This document shows positions 26,871 through 34,332 of a stretch of DNA of 64,000 nt, one piece after another; position 1 is the stretch's first letter; every line of letters begins with the position of its first letter. The notes under the pieces are model-generated. The model saw nothing but the letters and a program-made list of their open reading frames with translations. It was not told the origin of the DNA and made no database searches. Source of the DNA: Spirosoma sp. 48-14 (lineage in GTDB: Bacteria > Bacteroidota > Bacteroidia > Cytophagales > Spirosomataceae); assembly GCF_001898575.1 (NCBI RefSeq), contig NZ_MKUD01000063.1:385215-449214 (forward strand), written 5' to 3'. The position numbers were made by a program, and so were the translations under genes.

Positions 26871-27509
26871 TTATTTTGTGAACGATTCGTGCAGCAACCA
26901 GCCCGCCAGCAGCGAGAGTAGTGACGGCCAGCTTTCACGCAGGCGAGTCAGTCCCCGATGCAAGAGATTGGCAACCGACTGCTTATTGACGGCCAGTATA
27001 TCGGCAATTTCCTCGTTCGACAATTCGGCATAGAATTTCAGGTGAATGGCCTCCCGCTGCCGATCCGACAGTTGCGCCAGTAATGCATTCAATCGAGCCG
27101 TCTGATATTCCGACAATTCGGTATGGATCATGGCCTGCTCCGCCGTTATTTCATCTGAACTCACGTCATCGAACGGCATGCTATCGTCGCTCACGACGGC
27201 CGAATGACGCATCACTTCCCGATGAATTTTGCGTCGAAGCGACTTGTAGAGATAGGGTCGGATGTAGGGCGTCTGTACAATCTTGTTTCGGTAGGTCCAC
27301 AAGTCCAGAAACAGGTCTTGCAGGCAATCTTTCAGCAGATCAGAATCGCGGGTGAAGCGGCCACCGTAGAAGTGGAGTTCCCGGTAAAAATGCTGGACCA
27401 ACCCCTGAAAAGCCGCTTCCTGCCCCTCCCGGAACTGTTGCCAGAGTACGGTTTCGTCGGTTCGCTCCCAGGTGCGCTGTGCGGTATGACTCAGGTCGGG
27501 CTTCAGCAT
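26871..27509 (-). CDS. ECF RNA polymerase sigma-70 factor (locus 2)
   Basis: The 212-residue protein has region 2 (EAAFQGLVQHFYRELHFYGGRF, LLKDCLQDLFLDLW) and region 4 (LSDRQREAIHLKFYAELSNEEIADILAVNKQSVANLLHRGLTRLRE) with a clear helix-turn-helix. It starts locus 2 and is divergent from the AAA/HNH pair, with about 200 bases of AT-rich sequence between them. It probably drives expression of the downstream anti-sigma/susCD genes when the glycan is sensed. Confidence 0.93.
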   Translation of the reverse strand: MLKPDLSHTAQRTWERTDETVLWQQFREGQEAAFQGLVQHFYRELHFYGGRFTRDSDLLKDCLQDLFLDLWTYRNKIVQTPYIRPYLYKSLRRKIHREVMRHSAVVSDDSMPFDDVSSDEITAEQAMIHTELSEYQTARLNALLAQLSDRQREAIHLKFYAELSNEEIADILAVNKQSVANLLHRGLTRLRESWPSLLSLLAGWLLHESFTK

Positions 27510-27709
27510 AATCTTCCTCGTTATCCGTAATTCAATGAGTAGCCTGATGGATGATTCCGGGCGGTTACGCTGGTTAATAGGGGCGATAATTCAAATAATA
27601 CTCAGGATTGTGCAAAAATTGTTGAAAAATAAGTTTCTGAGTTCTTTTGCCCCCAGCATTGTATCCATCAGTATAACCATGACACTGACTTTTCTTAATT
27701 TTACCCACT

Positions 27710-29026
27710 ATGTATATCCGACGCATCGAAATCAATAATATACGCTCCATCGAGCATTTCGAAATGACGTTCCCCGAAGGTCAGGAAGCAGGCTGGCACG
27801 TGCTGATTGGCGACAATGGCTCGGGGAAATCGACTATTGTACGGTCAGTAGCGTTGGCGTTGTTGGATTATGAGGATATTAATGCTACTCGTCAGAGTTG
27901 GGATGATTGGTTAAAAAAAGGGCAACAGTCTGGCAATATTACTTTAGACGTATTACCCCAAAAAGGATATGATTCAGAAAGCCAAGAAGTTGTAACGAAT
28001 AAAGTTAGCCTAAAAAAGGATACTAATAAGCCCAGAAACGTTGAAATTGATGAGGTTATATTTCGAGGATCAATAAGGTATAACAGCATTAAAACTGAAT
28101 CCATTTCTGAGAATAATGCATCATATAAGCGACGTTATTTTATAAAGAATGCTTGGTTCTCTGCTGGTTATGGGCCTTTTCGTCGCTTTACAGGTGGTGA
28201 CCGCCAAAAGGAGGAAGATTTAGAAAGATCAAACCCAAAACTAGCAGCACATTTATCAATATTTGGGGAAGATATCGCTCTATCAGGCGCCTTAAATTAT
28301 TTAAGAGAGTTATATCTATCCAGCTTAGATACTGAAGATGAGAGTAGTAGTATAGCTGAATTTGAGTTAATGATGCTAAGTGACTTTATCAATCTTTCAA
28401 ACTTATTGCCTAATAACACAAAGATTGGGCGAGTAAATAAAGACGGAATTTTTCTAAAAGATGGGAATGGCACCACAATCTCAGTATTACAAATGAGTGA
28501 CGGGTATCGTTCTATACTCAGTTTAGTAATAGACTTATTACGCCATCTTATAAGGGCCTATAATATTCACGATATATATGATTCATATAATAAAGACAAG
28601 AAAATAGATTTCCCCGGCGTCGTTCTCATTGATGAAGTAGATGCGCACCTTCACCCTACCTGGCAAACGAATATTGGGCAGTGGTTCACCAAGTATTTTC
28701 CTAATCTTCAATTCATTGTCACCACACATAGTCCACTTGTTTGCCGGGCGGCTGAGAAAGGCTCAATCTGGCAACTACCTGCCCCCGGTAGCGATGATGT
28801 GGCGCATGAAATAACCGGCGACGAAAAGAAACGATTAGTCTATGGCAACGTGCTGGATGCCTACGGGACCAATGCATTTGGTGATAATGTAGCCCGCTCT
28901 GAATCGGCCAATGATAAGCTCAACGAACTGGCTGAACTCAACATTAAGTCGATTATGGGTCAGATTTCACCCGACGAAGAAAAACAGCTCAATGCGTTAC
29001 GCAGCATTTTCCCAACCCAAGGATGA
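27710..29026 (+). CDS. AAA family ATPase, Septu PtuA-like
   Basis: The 438-residue ABC/SMC-like ATPase has a Walker A motif GDNGSGKST near residues 34-42 and a Walker B motif VVLIDEVDAHLHP near residues 303-315. A switch histidine lies in TTHSPLVCRAAEKG near residue 337. The middle (residues about 80-290) is AT-rich in codon use, unlike its neighbours, which suggests horizontal acquisition. The stop overlaps the next gene by 4 bases (ATGA). An AAA15-type ATPase coupled to an HNH nuclease is the architecture of Septu (PtuA/PtuB), also found as retron effectors. No reverse transcriptase is nearby. The assignment to Septu is by architecture only. Confidence 0.8.
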   Translation: MYIRRIEINNIRSIEHFEMTFPEGQEAGWHVLIGDNGSGKSTIVRSVALALLDYEDINATRQSWDDWLKKGQQSGNITLDVLPQKGYDSESQEVVTNKVSLKKDTNKPRNVEIDEVIFRGSIRYNSIKTESISENNASYKRRYFIKNAWFSAGYGPFRRFTGGDRQKEEDLERSNPKLAAHLSIFGEDIALSGALNYLRELYLSSLDTEDESSSIAEFELMMLSDFINLSNLLPNNTKIGRVNKDGIFLKDGNGTTISVLQMSDGYRSILSLVIDLLRHLIRAYNIHDIYDSYNKDKKIDFPGVVLIDEVDAHLHPTWQTNIGQWFTKYFPNLQFIVTTHSPLVCRAAEKGSIWQLPAPGSDDVAHEITGDEKKRLVYGNVLDAYGTNAFGDNVARSESANDKLNELAELNIKSIMGQISPDEEKQLNALRSIFPTQG

Positions 29027-29859
29027 TTAAATTACCCGATGTTCAGCCTGAGCAGAAAGTACTGGATTCATTAACCGCGTTTCAGCAAGAAATCGATAGC
29101 CAGGATGGATTCGAAGCGCAATCTGCTCTGGCCAAAACCAGTTTTAGCAACCGAAACAGGAAAGGAAATGCAACATTTGATGAAGTCAAAAAAGCCTTGA
29201 CGCACATGTGCTCTGGGGCTCGTCGGTGTGTGTATTGCGAGGATTCCGTTGCCGATGAAGTTGAACATATTTACCCCAAAGATTTATACCCTGAAAAGGT
29301 CTTTGACTGGAATAACTATGTGTATGCTTGTGGCAATTGTAACGGGCCTAAAAACAATAAGTTTGCCGTTTTCCGGGCTGATTCGGGAGAATTTCAGGCG
29401 GTTAATCCACCTCGTGGTACTCTATCCATAAAGCCACCTAACGGTGAGGCCGTTCTCATTAATCCACGACTAGATGATCCGCTGGAGTTCTGTATGCTTG
29501 ATCTGAAGGACACGTTTAAGTTCGTCATTATCAAACCCAAAGGCTCTAAAGATTACCAACGAGCGGAATATACATTTGATGAAGTTTTACGATTAAATCA
29601 TGTCGAACGTGAATTTCTTCGACAGGCTCGACAGGAAGCCTATGGCGATTATAAGGCTCGCTTGCGTGAGTTTATACATCACCGTGATGTAGGAAGTCCA
29701 CAAGTACAACTCGATAGTATGATTGATCAGTTGAGAAAAAAGGGGCATCCTACCGTTTGGCGGGAAATGCAACGCTATCACAAACGAAAGATCCTTGCCC
29801 AAATTGACAAGGATCTCGATGATTTATTTGATCAGGCTCCTGAAGCGCTGAACTGGTAA
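29023..29859 (+). CDS. HNH endonuclease, Septu PtuB-like
   Basis: The 278-residue protein has a zinc-finger HNH core: CVYC near residues 69-72, EVEHIYPKDLYP (residues about 79-90, with the catalytic His after Glu), FDWNNYVYACGNCN (95-107) and PKNNKF. The spacing resembles the TIGR02646/PtuB-like HNH proteins. The start overlaps the ATPase stop, so translation is coupled and the two proteins probably form a complex. By analogy the ATPase would control DNA or tRNA cleavage during phage infection. It ends 25 bases from a convergent sulfatase gene. Confidence 0.8.
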   Translation: MIKLPDVQPEQKVLDSLTAFQQEIDSQDGFEAQSALAKTSFSNRNRKGNATFDEVKKALTHMCSGARRCVYCEDSVADEVEHIYPKDLYPEKVFDWNNYVYACGNCNGPKNNKFAVFRADSGEFQAVNPPRGTLSIKPPNGEAVLINPRLDDPLEFCMLDLKDTFKFVIIKPKGSKDYQRAEYTFDEVLRLNHVEREFLRQARQEAYGDYKARLREFIHHRDVGSPQVQLDSMIDQLRKKGHPTVWREMQRYHKRKILAQIDKDLDDLFDQAPEALNW

Positions 29860-29883
29860 GTTTATGAATTAGCTAGCATTAGG

Positions 29884-31341
29884 TTATTGCGTGATCCGGC
29901 CGGGTTCACGGACGTTGGTACCGGCCCGCTTCTGAATGTCGTCGCCCAGATCGGCGCGGGCTTCTTCAGCGATTTTTTCCAGTTTGGCGACAATCTCAGG
30001 ATGTTGCTCCCGAACGTCGTAGCGCTCACCCGGATCACGACGGAGGTCATACAAACCTGCCGAAAACTCGTGCGTTTCGGTACTGGGCCCTGGCTTCCCG
30101 TTCTGCCCCGGCAGAAATCCTTCGTAGGTACGACCCGGATGCGCTAACACCAGTTTCCAATCACCTTCCCGAACGGCTTCCAGGCTGTTTTTGCGGTAAT
30201 AGTAGTAGAACTTATCGCGAGGAGTGACGGATTCATCGCCTTTGAGCAGGGCAATCCAGTCGACACCATCGATGCGGTTTTTAGGAAGTCGGGCACCGCA
30301 GAGCTTGGTTACGGTCGGCAGAATATCCAGCGTAGTCAGGAGCTTATTGCATACCCGGCCTGCTGGCACCACGCCCGGCCAGCGAACCAGGCAAGGCACC
30401 CGGTGCCCGCCCTCAAACGACGTTCCCTTTCCTTCGCGGAAGCCGCCCGACGAACCCGCATGATCGCCGTAGTTGAGCCAGGGACCATTATCGCTGATGA
30501 AAATAACGAGCGTGTTTTTGTCCAGATTCTGTTTTTTCAATTCGCCCAGAATCTGTCCGACGGACCAGTCCAGTTCGGTCAGCACATCACCAAACAATCC
30601 ACGGGCGGTTTTCCCTTTAAACTTGTCCGAAGCTGCCAGTGGTACGTGCGGCAGCGGATGTGGGACATACAGAAAAAACGGAGCATTCTTGTGTCGACGG
30701 ATGAAGGAAAGCGCTTTTTCGGTCACTGTTGAGGTGATTTTGCTGGCGTCGTTCAGGTCTTTGATCTCTTCTTTAGGCTCGTTTCCTTCAATCCAGTTCA
30801 GCGGAGGATAGTGTGCCTGCGCCTGCGCCGGATGAAGCGGCCACATATCGTGCGAATAGGGTACACCATAATACTCATCGAAGCCCTGTTGAAGCGGTAA
30901 AAACTGCTTCCGGTCGCCCAGATGCCATTTTCCAAAAATACCCGTAGCATAGCCACGCTCCTTGAGCAAGTCAGCCAGGGTTTCTTCGTTCGGGTTCAGC
31001 CCGATAGGCGAGTTAGGCCCAAGAGCGCCCGAAATACCCAGCCGATTTGGATAACAACCCGTCAGCAGAGCCGCTCGCGATGCACTACAGACGGCCTGAG
31101 CAACCAGAAAGTTGGAGAATCGTGACCCTTCGGCGGCCATGCGATCCAGATTCGGAGTTGTGTAGTCCAGCGCTCCGGTTACCGATAAGTCGCCATAGCC
31201 CATATCGTCCATAAAAAACAGGACAACATTGGGCGGAGCCGGAGCCGGTTTCTCAACCCAGGCACTGATCAGTAAACCAACGCCAAGCAAAGTGAAGGTA
31301 CTAACTAATAGATGCGACAATCGTCGGGGAAGTAAGTTCAT
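29884..31341 (-). CDS. S1-type sulfatase with CSASR maturation motif
   Basis: The 485-residue protein starts at ATG 31341 (MNLLPRRLSH) with a signal peptide or anchor near residues 10-28. PPNVVLFFMDDMGYGDLS supplies the metal-binding Asp pair, and VCSASRAALLTG holds the cysteine that would be converted to formylglycine; the third position is Ala instead of the classical Pro. GKWHLG and ISDNGPWLNYGDH complete the active site. The enzyme would hydrolyse sulfate esters of glycans in the periplasm. A possible small-gene remnant lies directly upstream. Confidence 0.9.
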   Translation of the reverse strand: MNLLPRRLSHLLVSTFTLLGVGLLISAWVEKPAPAPPNVVLFFMDDMGYGDLSVTGALDYTTPNLDRMAAEGSRFSNFLVAQAVCSASRAALLTGCYPNRLGISGALGPNSPIGLNPNEETLADLLKERGYATGIFGKWHLGDRKQFLPLQQGFDEYYGVPYSHDMWPLHPAQAQAHYPPLNWIEGNEPKEEIKDLNDASKITSTVTEKALSFIRRHKNAPFFLYVPHPLPHVPLAASDKFKGKTARGLFGDVLTELDWSVGQILGELKKQNLDKNTLVIFISDNGPWLNYGDHAGSSGGFREGKGTSFEGGHRVPCLVRWPGVVPAGRVCNKLLTTLDILPTVTKLCGARLPKNRIDGVDWIALLKGDESVTPRDKFYYYYRKNSLEAVREGDWKLVLAHPGRTYEGFLPGQNGKPGPSTETHEFSAGLYDLRRDPGERYDVREQHPEIVAKLEKIAEEARADLGDDIQKRAGTNVREPGRITQ

Positions 31342-31355
31342 GGCAGGTAGTTTAG

Positions 31356-31588
31356 TCAAAATTCCGGGTTGATTATTTCCCATTCGTTGATATGCGTTGG
31401 TCTATGTTCGCTTGCCCCGATAGCCTCAAACTGACGCAGCAGGTCGGGTTTCTCGTCCGCTACATTCATTAGTCGTTTCATTAACATCGTGGGCCAGATC
31501 GTACCTAATCCAAGCAGCAGTAAAAGAGTAGCTATTAGCGCCAGTCTATTGACTTATTATTGTCTCCGCTTGTCCGCAATTGAACCAT
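31356..31588 (-). pseudogene. Possible small membrane-protein gene broken by a frameshift
   Basis: From an ATG at 31588 the frame reads MVQLRTSGDNNKSIDWR and stops. Starting at the same point in another frame it continues LALIATLLLLLGLGTIWP and then about 40 more residues ending INEWEIINPEF at a TGA at 31356. A single-base shift would join both into a roughly 70-residue protein with one membrane helix. I do not recognise it. The alternative is that the sequence is simply non-coding. Confidence 0.35.
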
Positions 31589-31645
31589 GGAAAAAGTGCT
31601 TTCTCCACAAGTCGTATGTGTTGTCGGTTAGTAGCAACCTCGCCG

Positions 31646-31667
31646 TGTCAGATGTGAGCATCTGACA
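31646..31667. repeat. TGTCAG-n-TGAG-n-CTGACA hairpin
   Basis: TGTCAGATG-TGAG-CATCTGACA is a perfect 9-bp stem with a TGAG loop. It matches the skeleton of the third stem at about 9099-9122, with complementary changes on both sides of the stem. Confidence 0.65.
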
Positions 31668-31677
31668 GCACACACGT

Positions 31678-32079
31678 CTAATAGTCCACGCGTTTGCGGC
31701 CCTCTTTCACGTCAGCTTTACGCTTCTTCTGGCTAATGCGTTCTTCAATTGAAGCTTTGGAAGGCTTGGTAGCTTTGCGGGGTTTGGGTGTTTCGAACGC
31801 TTTTTCAACCAGCCGATAAAACTTCCTGGTGACTTTCTCCTTATTGGCTAGCTGAGTGCGCTCGGTTTGATGGGTCAGGACCAGTTCGCCCTCTGTAGTT
31901 AGTTTAGTTGCTAACTTCTCTTCCAGGATAGCCCGCTCATCGTCGGAGAGCAACGTCGAGTGACGAACATTGAACCGCAACTCCGCTTTAGTGGCAACTT
32001 TATTTACATTCTGGCCTCCCGCACCCCCACTGCGGGCAAACTGGTATTGAATTTCGGGCTGTAATCGTGTGGCATCCAT
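31678..32079 (-). CDS. arfB: Alternative ribosome-rescue factor, class I peptide chain release factor-like peptidyl-tRNA hydrolase
   Basis: The protein of about 134 residues has the catalytic GGQ motif in ARSGGAGGQNVNKVATKAELRF near residues 15-36 and a very basic tail (RKATKPSK... KKRKADVKEGRKR) that would enter the empty mRNA channel of stalled ribosomes. It releases nascent peptides from non-stop complexes. Length and distance from start to GGQ match ArfB (YaeJ) when ATG 32079 (MDATRLQPE) is used; an ATG at 32115 is an alternative. It is a single gene, and a TACCTTGC sequence just before the start may be a promoter. Confidence 0.88.
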   Translation of the reverse strand: MDATRLQPEIQYQFARSGGAGGQNVNKVATKAELRFNVRHSTLLSDDERAILEEKLATKLTTEGELVLTHQTERTQLANKEKVTRKFYRLVEKAFETPKPRKATKPSKASIEERISQKKRKADVKEGRKRVDY

Positions 32080-32248
32080 ACCGGGCAAGGTAAGTAACAA
32101 ATCAGAAAAATCCATCCTTCCAGCGAACAATCCCCACACGCGTCAGTTCAATTTCAAAGCAAACCAATACCACGGGTGGAAGGCTCTAGCGAGTTAATAA
32201 ACCAAAAGCCTTTCGCACGAAACAACACTTACTCAACGAAACGAACCA

Positions 32249-32626
32249 ATGATTTCCAACGATCAAACTCAGATTGCGCTTATTGATGAAACCGTCAATA
32301 CGCTCGACGGAAACATCGACACTATCACCGCAACAGATGGGCTATCGCTCATCGATAAATGGCTGAACCGCCTGGAAGATGTCAGCGATGAAGCCACCGA
32401 CGATATTGCCGAAACACTCGAACGGCTTCGGCCTGAACTGGATGCTGCTCAACGGTACAACCGGATCGATAACCGCCAGATTGCGAATCTACTACAGGAC
32501 CTGATTGAGCAAACCCGTACCATTGCGACTACGGTTGAAGCCACCGCTGAGCAGGTAGAGCTTTCGCAATTGATTGCCCTTCTTGAAAATCTGCATCGCC
32601 AGGCAGTGAGCCATCTTGACAGGTAA
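32249..32626 (+). CDS. Small helical protein of unknown function, array member 1
   Basis: A 125-residue protein with no signal peptide, predicted all-helical. It belongs to a tandem set of five. The shared core is an N-terminal segment (TLDGNIDTITATDG) followed by LIDKWLNRL near residues 38-46, an acidic helix ending in LERLRPEL, then IANLLQDLIEQTRTIA and a C-terminal helix (LSQLIALLENLHRQA). It is the most divergent member. No known family was recognised. The first gene of the array is separated from the second by 173 bases, while the others are tightly spaced. Confidence 0.75.
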   Translation: MISNDQTQIALIDETVNTLDGNIDTITATDGLSLIDKWLNRLEDVSDEATDDIAETLERLRPELDAAQRYNRIDNRQIANLLQDLIEQTRTIATTVEATAEQVELSQLIALLENLHRQAVSHLDR

Positions 32627-32799
32627 ACGATGCTCAATCAGGATGTATTTCTTGCCTACCCCACTCATACAATACCCTTCTGGTGGACAAAAAACCCAAA
32701 CAAACACCCAGTTAGTAAGTTATTCTAAGATCAATCACCGACAGACTGGGAATTGTCGGCCTACATAGTCGCCCGGCCTGTTGCTAACGTTTAAGCAAT

Positions 32800-33159
32800 A
32801 TGGTTTCTCACGCATTGGATCAGCGGTTATTTGATCAAACAGATAGCCTTACTGACGAACACAATTCCATCGTAACGTCTACGCCCGGACGTGTCGATCT
32901 CATCGACGGTTGGCTGAAAGTGATTCAAGGTAATGAGCGAACAACACTCATCGAAGAAAAGCTTACGGCTCTACGGGACCAGCTCCAGCTGAATCATCCC
33001 GATCCAGACCAGGTACGGGCTTTACTGTTAGACCTTGCCGACTTAACCTCACTAATCGCTCAGGGTTCACACATGCAGGAACAAACCGCTTCCAAACTGG
33101 AAAATCTGGCTACCACACTCCGTAAACTAGCGGGTGTTCAGGTGGTCGAAACGCGATAA
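32800..33159 (+). CDS. Small helical protein of unknown function, array member 2
   Basis: A 119-residue protein. Core elements in order are SLTDEHNSIVTSTPGRVDLIDGWLKVIQGN (residues about 14-43; GRVDLIDGWL aligns with the same block of the other members), LRDQLQLNHPDPDQVRALLLDLADLT, and the C-terminal ASKLENLATTLRKLAG. No signal peptide or cysteine pair. A short hairpin (CCGACA/TGTCGG at 32738-32759) precedes it and may mark a separate promoter or processing site. Function unknown. Confidence 0.75.
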   Translation: MVSHALDQRLFDQTDSLTDEHNSIVTSTPGRVDLIDGWLKVIQGNERTTLIEEKLTALRDQLQLNHPDPDQVRALLLDLADLTSLIAQGSHMQEQTASKLENLATTLRKLAGVQVVETR

Positions 33160-33181
33160 ACTCCTGTTAATCATTTTCACT

Positions 33182-33529
33182 ATGCTAGGAACGAATCAAT
33201 GGGAAGCGAGTATGCTCGATAATACGCTCGCTATATTCCGTACTAATAGCCAGCCTATCTCTCCCGACCAGGGTATTACGCTGATTGATGGTTGGTTACA
33301 AGCCTTACAAGGTGACCCAAATATGGAGCAGCTTACAGGGCAACTTACTGAGTTGCGTACGGCTTTGCAGGATACTTCGCCCAATACAAAGTACATACGA
33401 CAGCTAATGGCTAGCCTGGCCGACAAAGCGCAGGCTATAGCCGAAGATGAAAACTCCGAAGGCACCTGGACGGGTGGTTTGGAAAGCCTGTCTAAAATTT
33501 TACGCCATTATGGCGCCCCTACTAGTTAA
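33182..33529 (+). CDS. Small helical protein of unknown function, array member 3
   Basis: A 115-residue protein from ATG 33182 (MLGTNQWEAS), 22 bases after member 2. The longer frame from 33134 would overlap member 2. It shows the clearest array signature: ISPDQGITLIDGWLQALQGD near residues 30-49, followed by LTELRTALQDTSPNTKYIRQLMASLADKAQAIA and GLESLSKILRHYG. The pattern ITxDQGxxLIDGW is shared with member 4. Function unknown. Confidence 0.75.
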   Translation: MLGTNQWEASMLDNTLAIFRTNSQPISPDQGITLIDGWLQALQGDPNMEQLTGQLTELRTALQDTSPNTKYIRQLMASLADKAQAIAEDENSEGTWTGGLESLSKILRHYGAPTS

Positions 33530-33570
33530 CGACAATTACAACCCCATCACCACCATAAACAAGACTACCT

Positions 33571-33921
33571 ATGGAAGCAACAGAAACAACACTCGAACAC
33601 CGGATGCTGATTGATACATTGGGTGCATTCGGCGATGGAACACACGCTACCATTACAGCTGACCAGGGAATTTTACTACTCGAAGGCTGGCGAAATGCTC
33701 TTCCCGGCAATGTCGGCACGGAACGCATTCTGGGGGAAATTACGGCCTTGCGCGACCACTTAAGATCAGGTCATGTGGATGGTGAAAAAGTACGCCAATG
33801 GCTTTTGAACATGTCCAGCCACATGATGATCCTCTCGCATGAGCCTTCAGTCGACAGAGATACTGTGCCCCAGCTCCAACAACTAGCAACAGTGCTCCGC
33901 AATTTTACTAACCAGATCTGA
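33571..33921 (+). CDS. Small helical protein of unknown function, array member 4
   Basis: A 116-residue protein, 41 bases after member 3. ITADQGILLLEGWRNALPGN (residues about 28-47) aligns with member 3; then ITALRDHLRSGHVDGEKVRQWLLNMSSHM and a C-terminal VPQLQQLATVLRNFTNQI. It ends one base before the start of member 5, so the two are probably translated from one mRNA. Function unknown. Confidence 0.75.
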   Translation: MEATETTLEHRMLIDTLGAFGDGTHATITADQGILLLEGWRNALPGNVGTERILGEITALRDHLRSGHVDGEKVRQWLLNMSSHMMILSHEPSVDRDTVPQLQQLATVLRNFTNQI

Positions 33922-33922
33922 T

Positions 33923-34273
33923 ATGTTTACGCACGAAGATGCCTCCGAACTACTTGATTCGACCATGACCGTTCTGGAAAGCGAATCGGGCTCCACCACG
34001 CCCCAGGATGGCTCACCTATTATTGACCAATGGCTGACTCAACTGCATCAGGCGGACAATGCGGGCCCGATTGCCCAAACGCTTGAACAGGTGAAAGAAC
34101 AACTACAGATGGATTCCATAAATAGTGATGAACTCTGTCGGTTATTGAACACGCTGGCCACTCAAACATCGGAGTTTAGTACAATGATGGGTTCAGAAGG
34201 CGACATGGCCACGCGGTTGGAGGCTCTTTCGGCGGGACTAAAACTACTGGCAGGGCAGGTCAATCATGCTTAA
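33923..34273 (+). CDS. Small helical protein of unknown function, array member 5
   Basis: A 116-residue protein starting one base after the TGA of member 4. It keeps STTPQDGSPIIDQWLTQLHQ near residues 25-44, the acidic LEQVKEQLQMDSINSDELCRLLNTLATQT segment and the C-terminal ATRLEALSAGLKLLAGQ. It is followed by a perfect 11-bp hairpin, which would end the array transcript. Function unknown. Confidence 0.75.
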   Translation: MFTHEDASELLDSTMTVLESESGSTTPQDGSPIIDQWLTQLHQADNAGPIAQTLEQVKEQLQMDSINSDELCRLLNTLATQTSEFSTMMGSEGDMATRLEALSAGLKLLAGQVNHA

Positions 34274-34284
34274 GGTTGGTTAAA

Positions 34285-34314
34285 CACTCGTCCGCCATTG
34301 TTCGCGGACGAGTG
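34285..34314. terminator. Hairpin between convergent genes
   Basis: CACTCGTCCGC (34285-34295) pairs perfectly with GCGGACGAGTG (34304-34314), with an 8-base loop. It lies between the end of the five-gene array and a convergent minus-strand gene. There is no strong T-run. Confidence 0.6.
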
Positions 34315-34332
34315 AAACCATTAGCAGCAGGG

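Noticed and set aside
27510-27709. Retron reverse transcriptase or ncRNA linked to the ATPase/HNH pair
   Set aside because: No reverse transcriptase ORF is within several kb, and the 200-base upstream gap shows no retron-like paired repeats.
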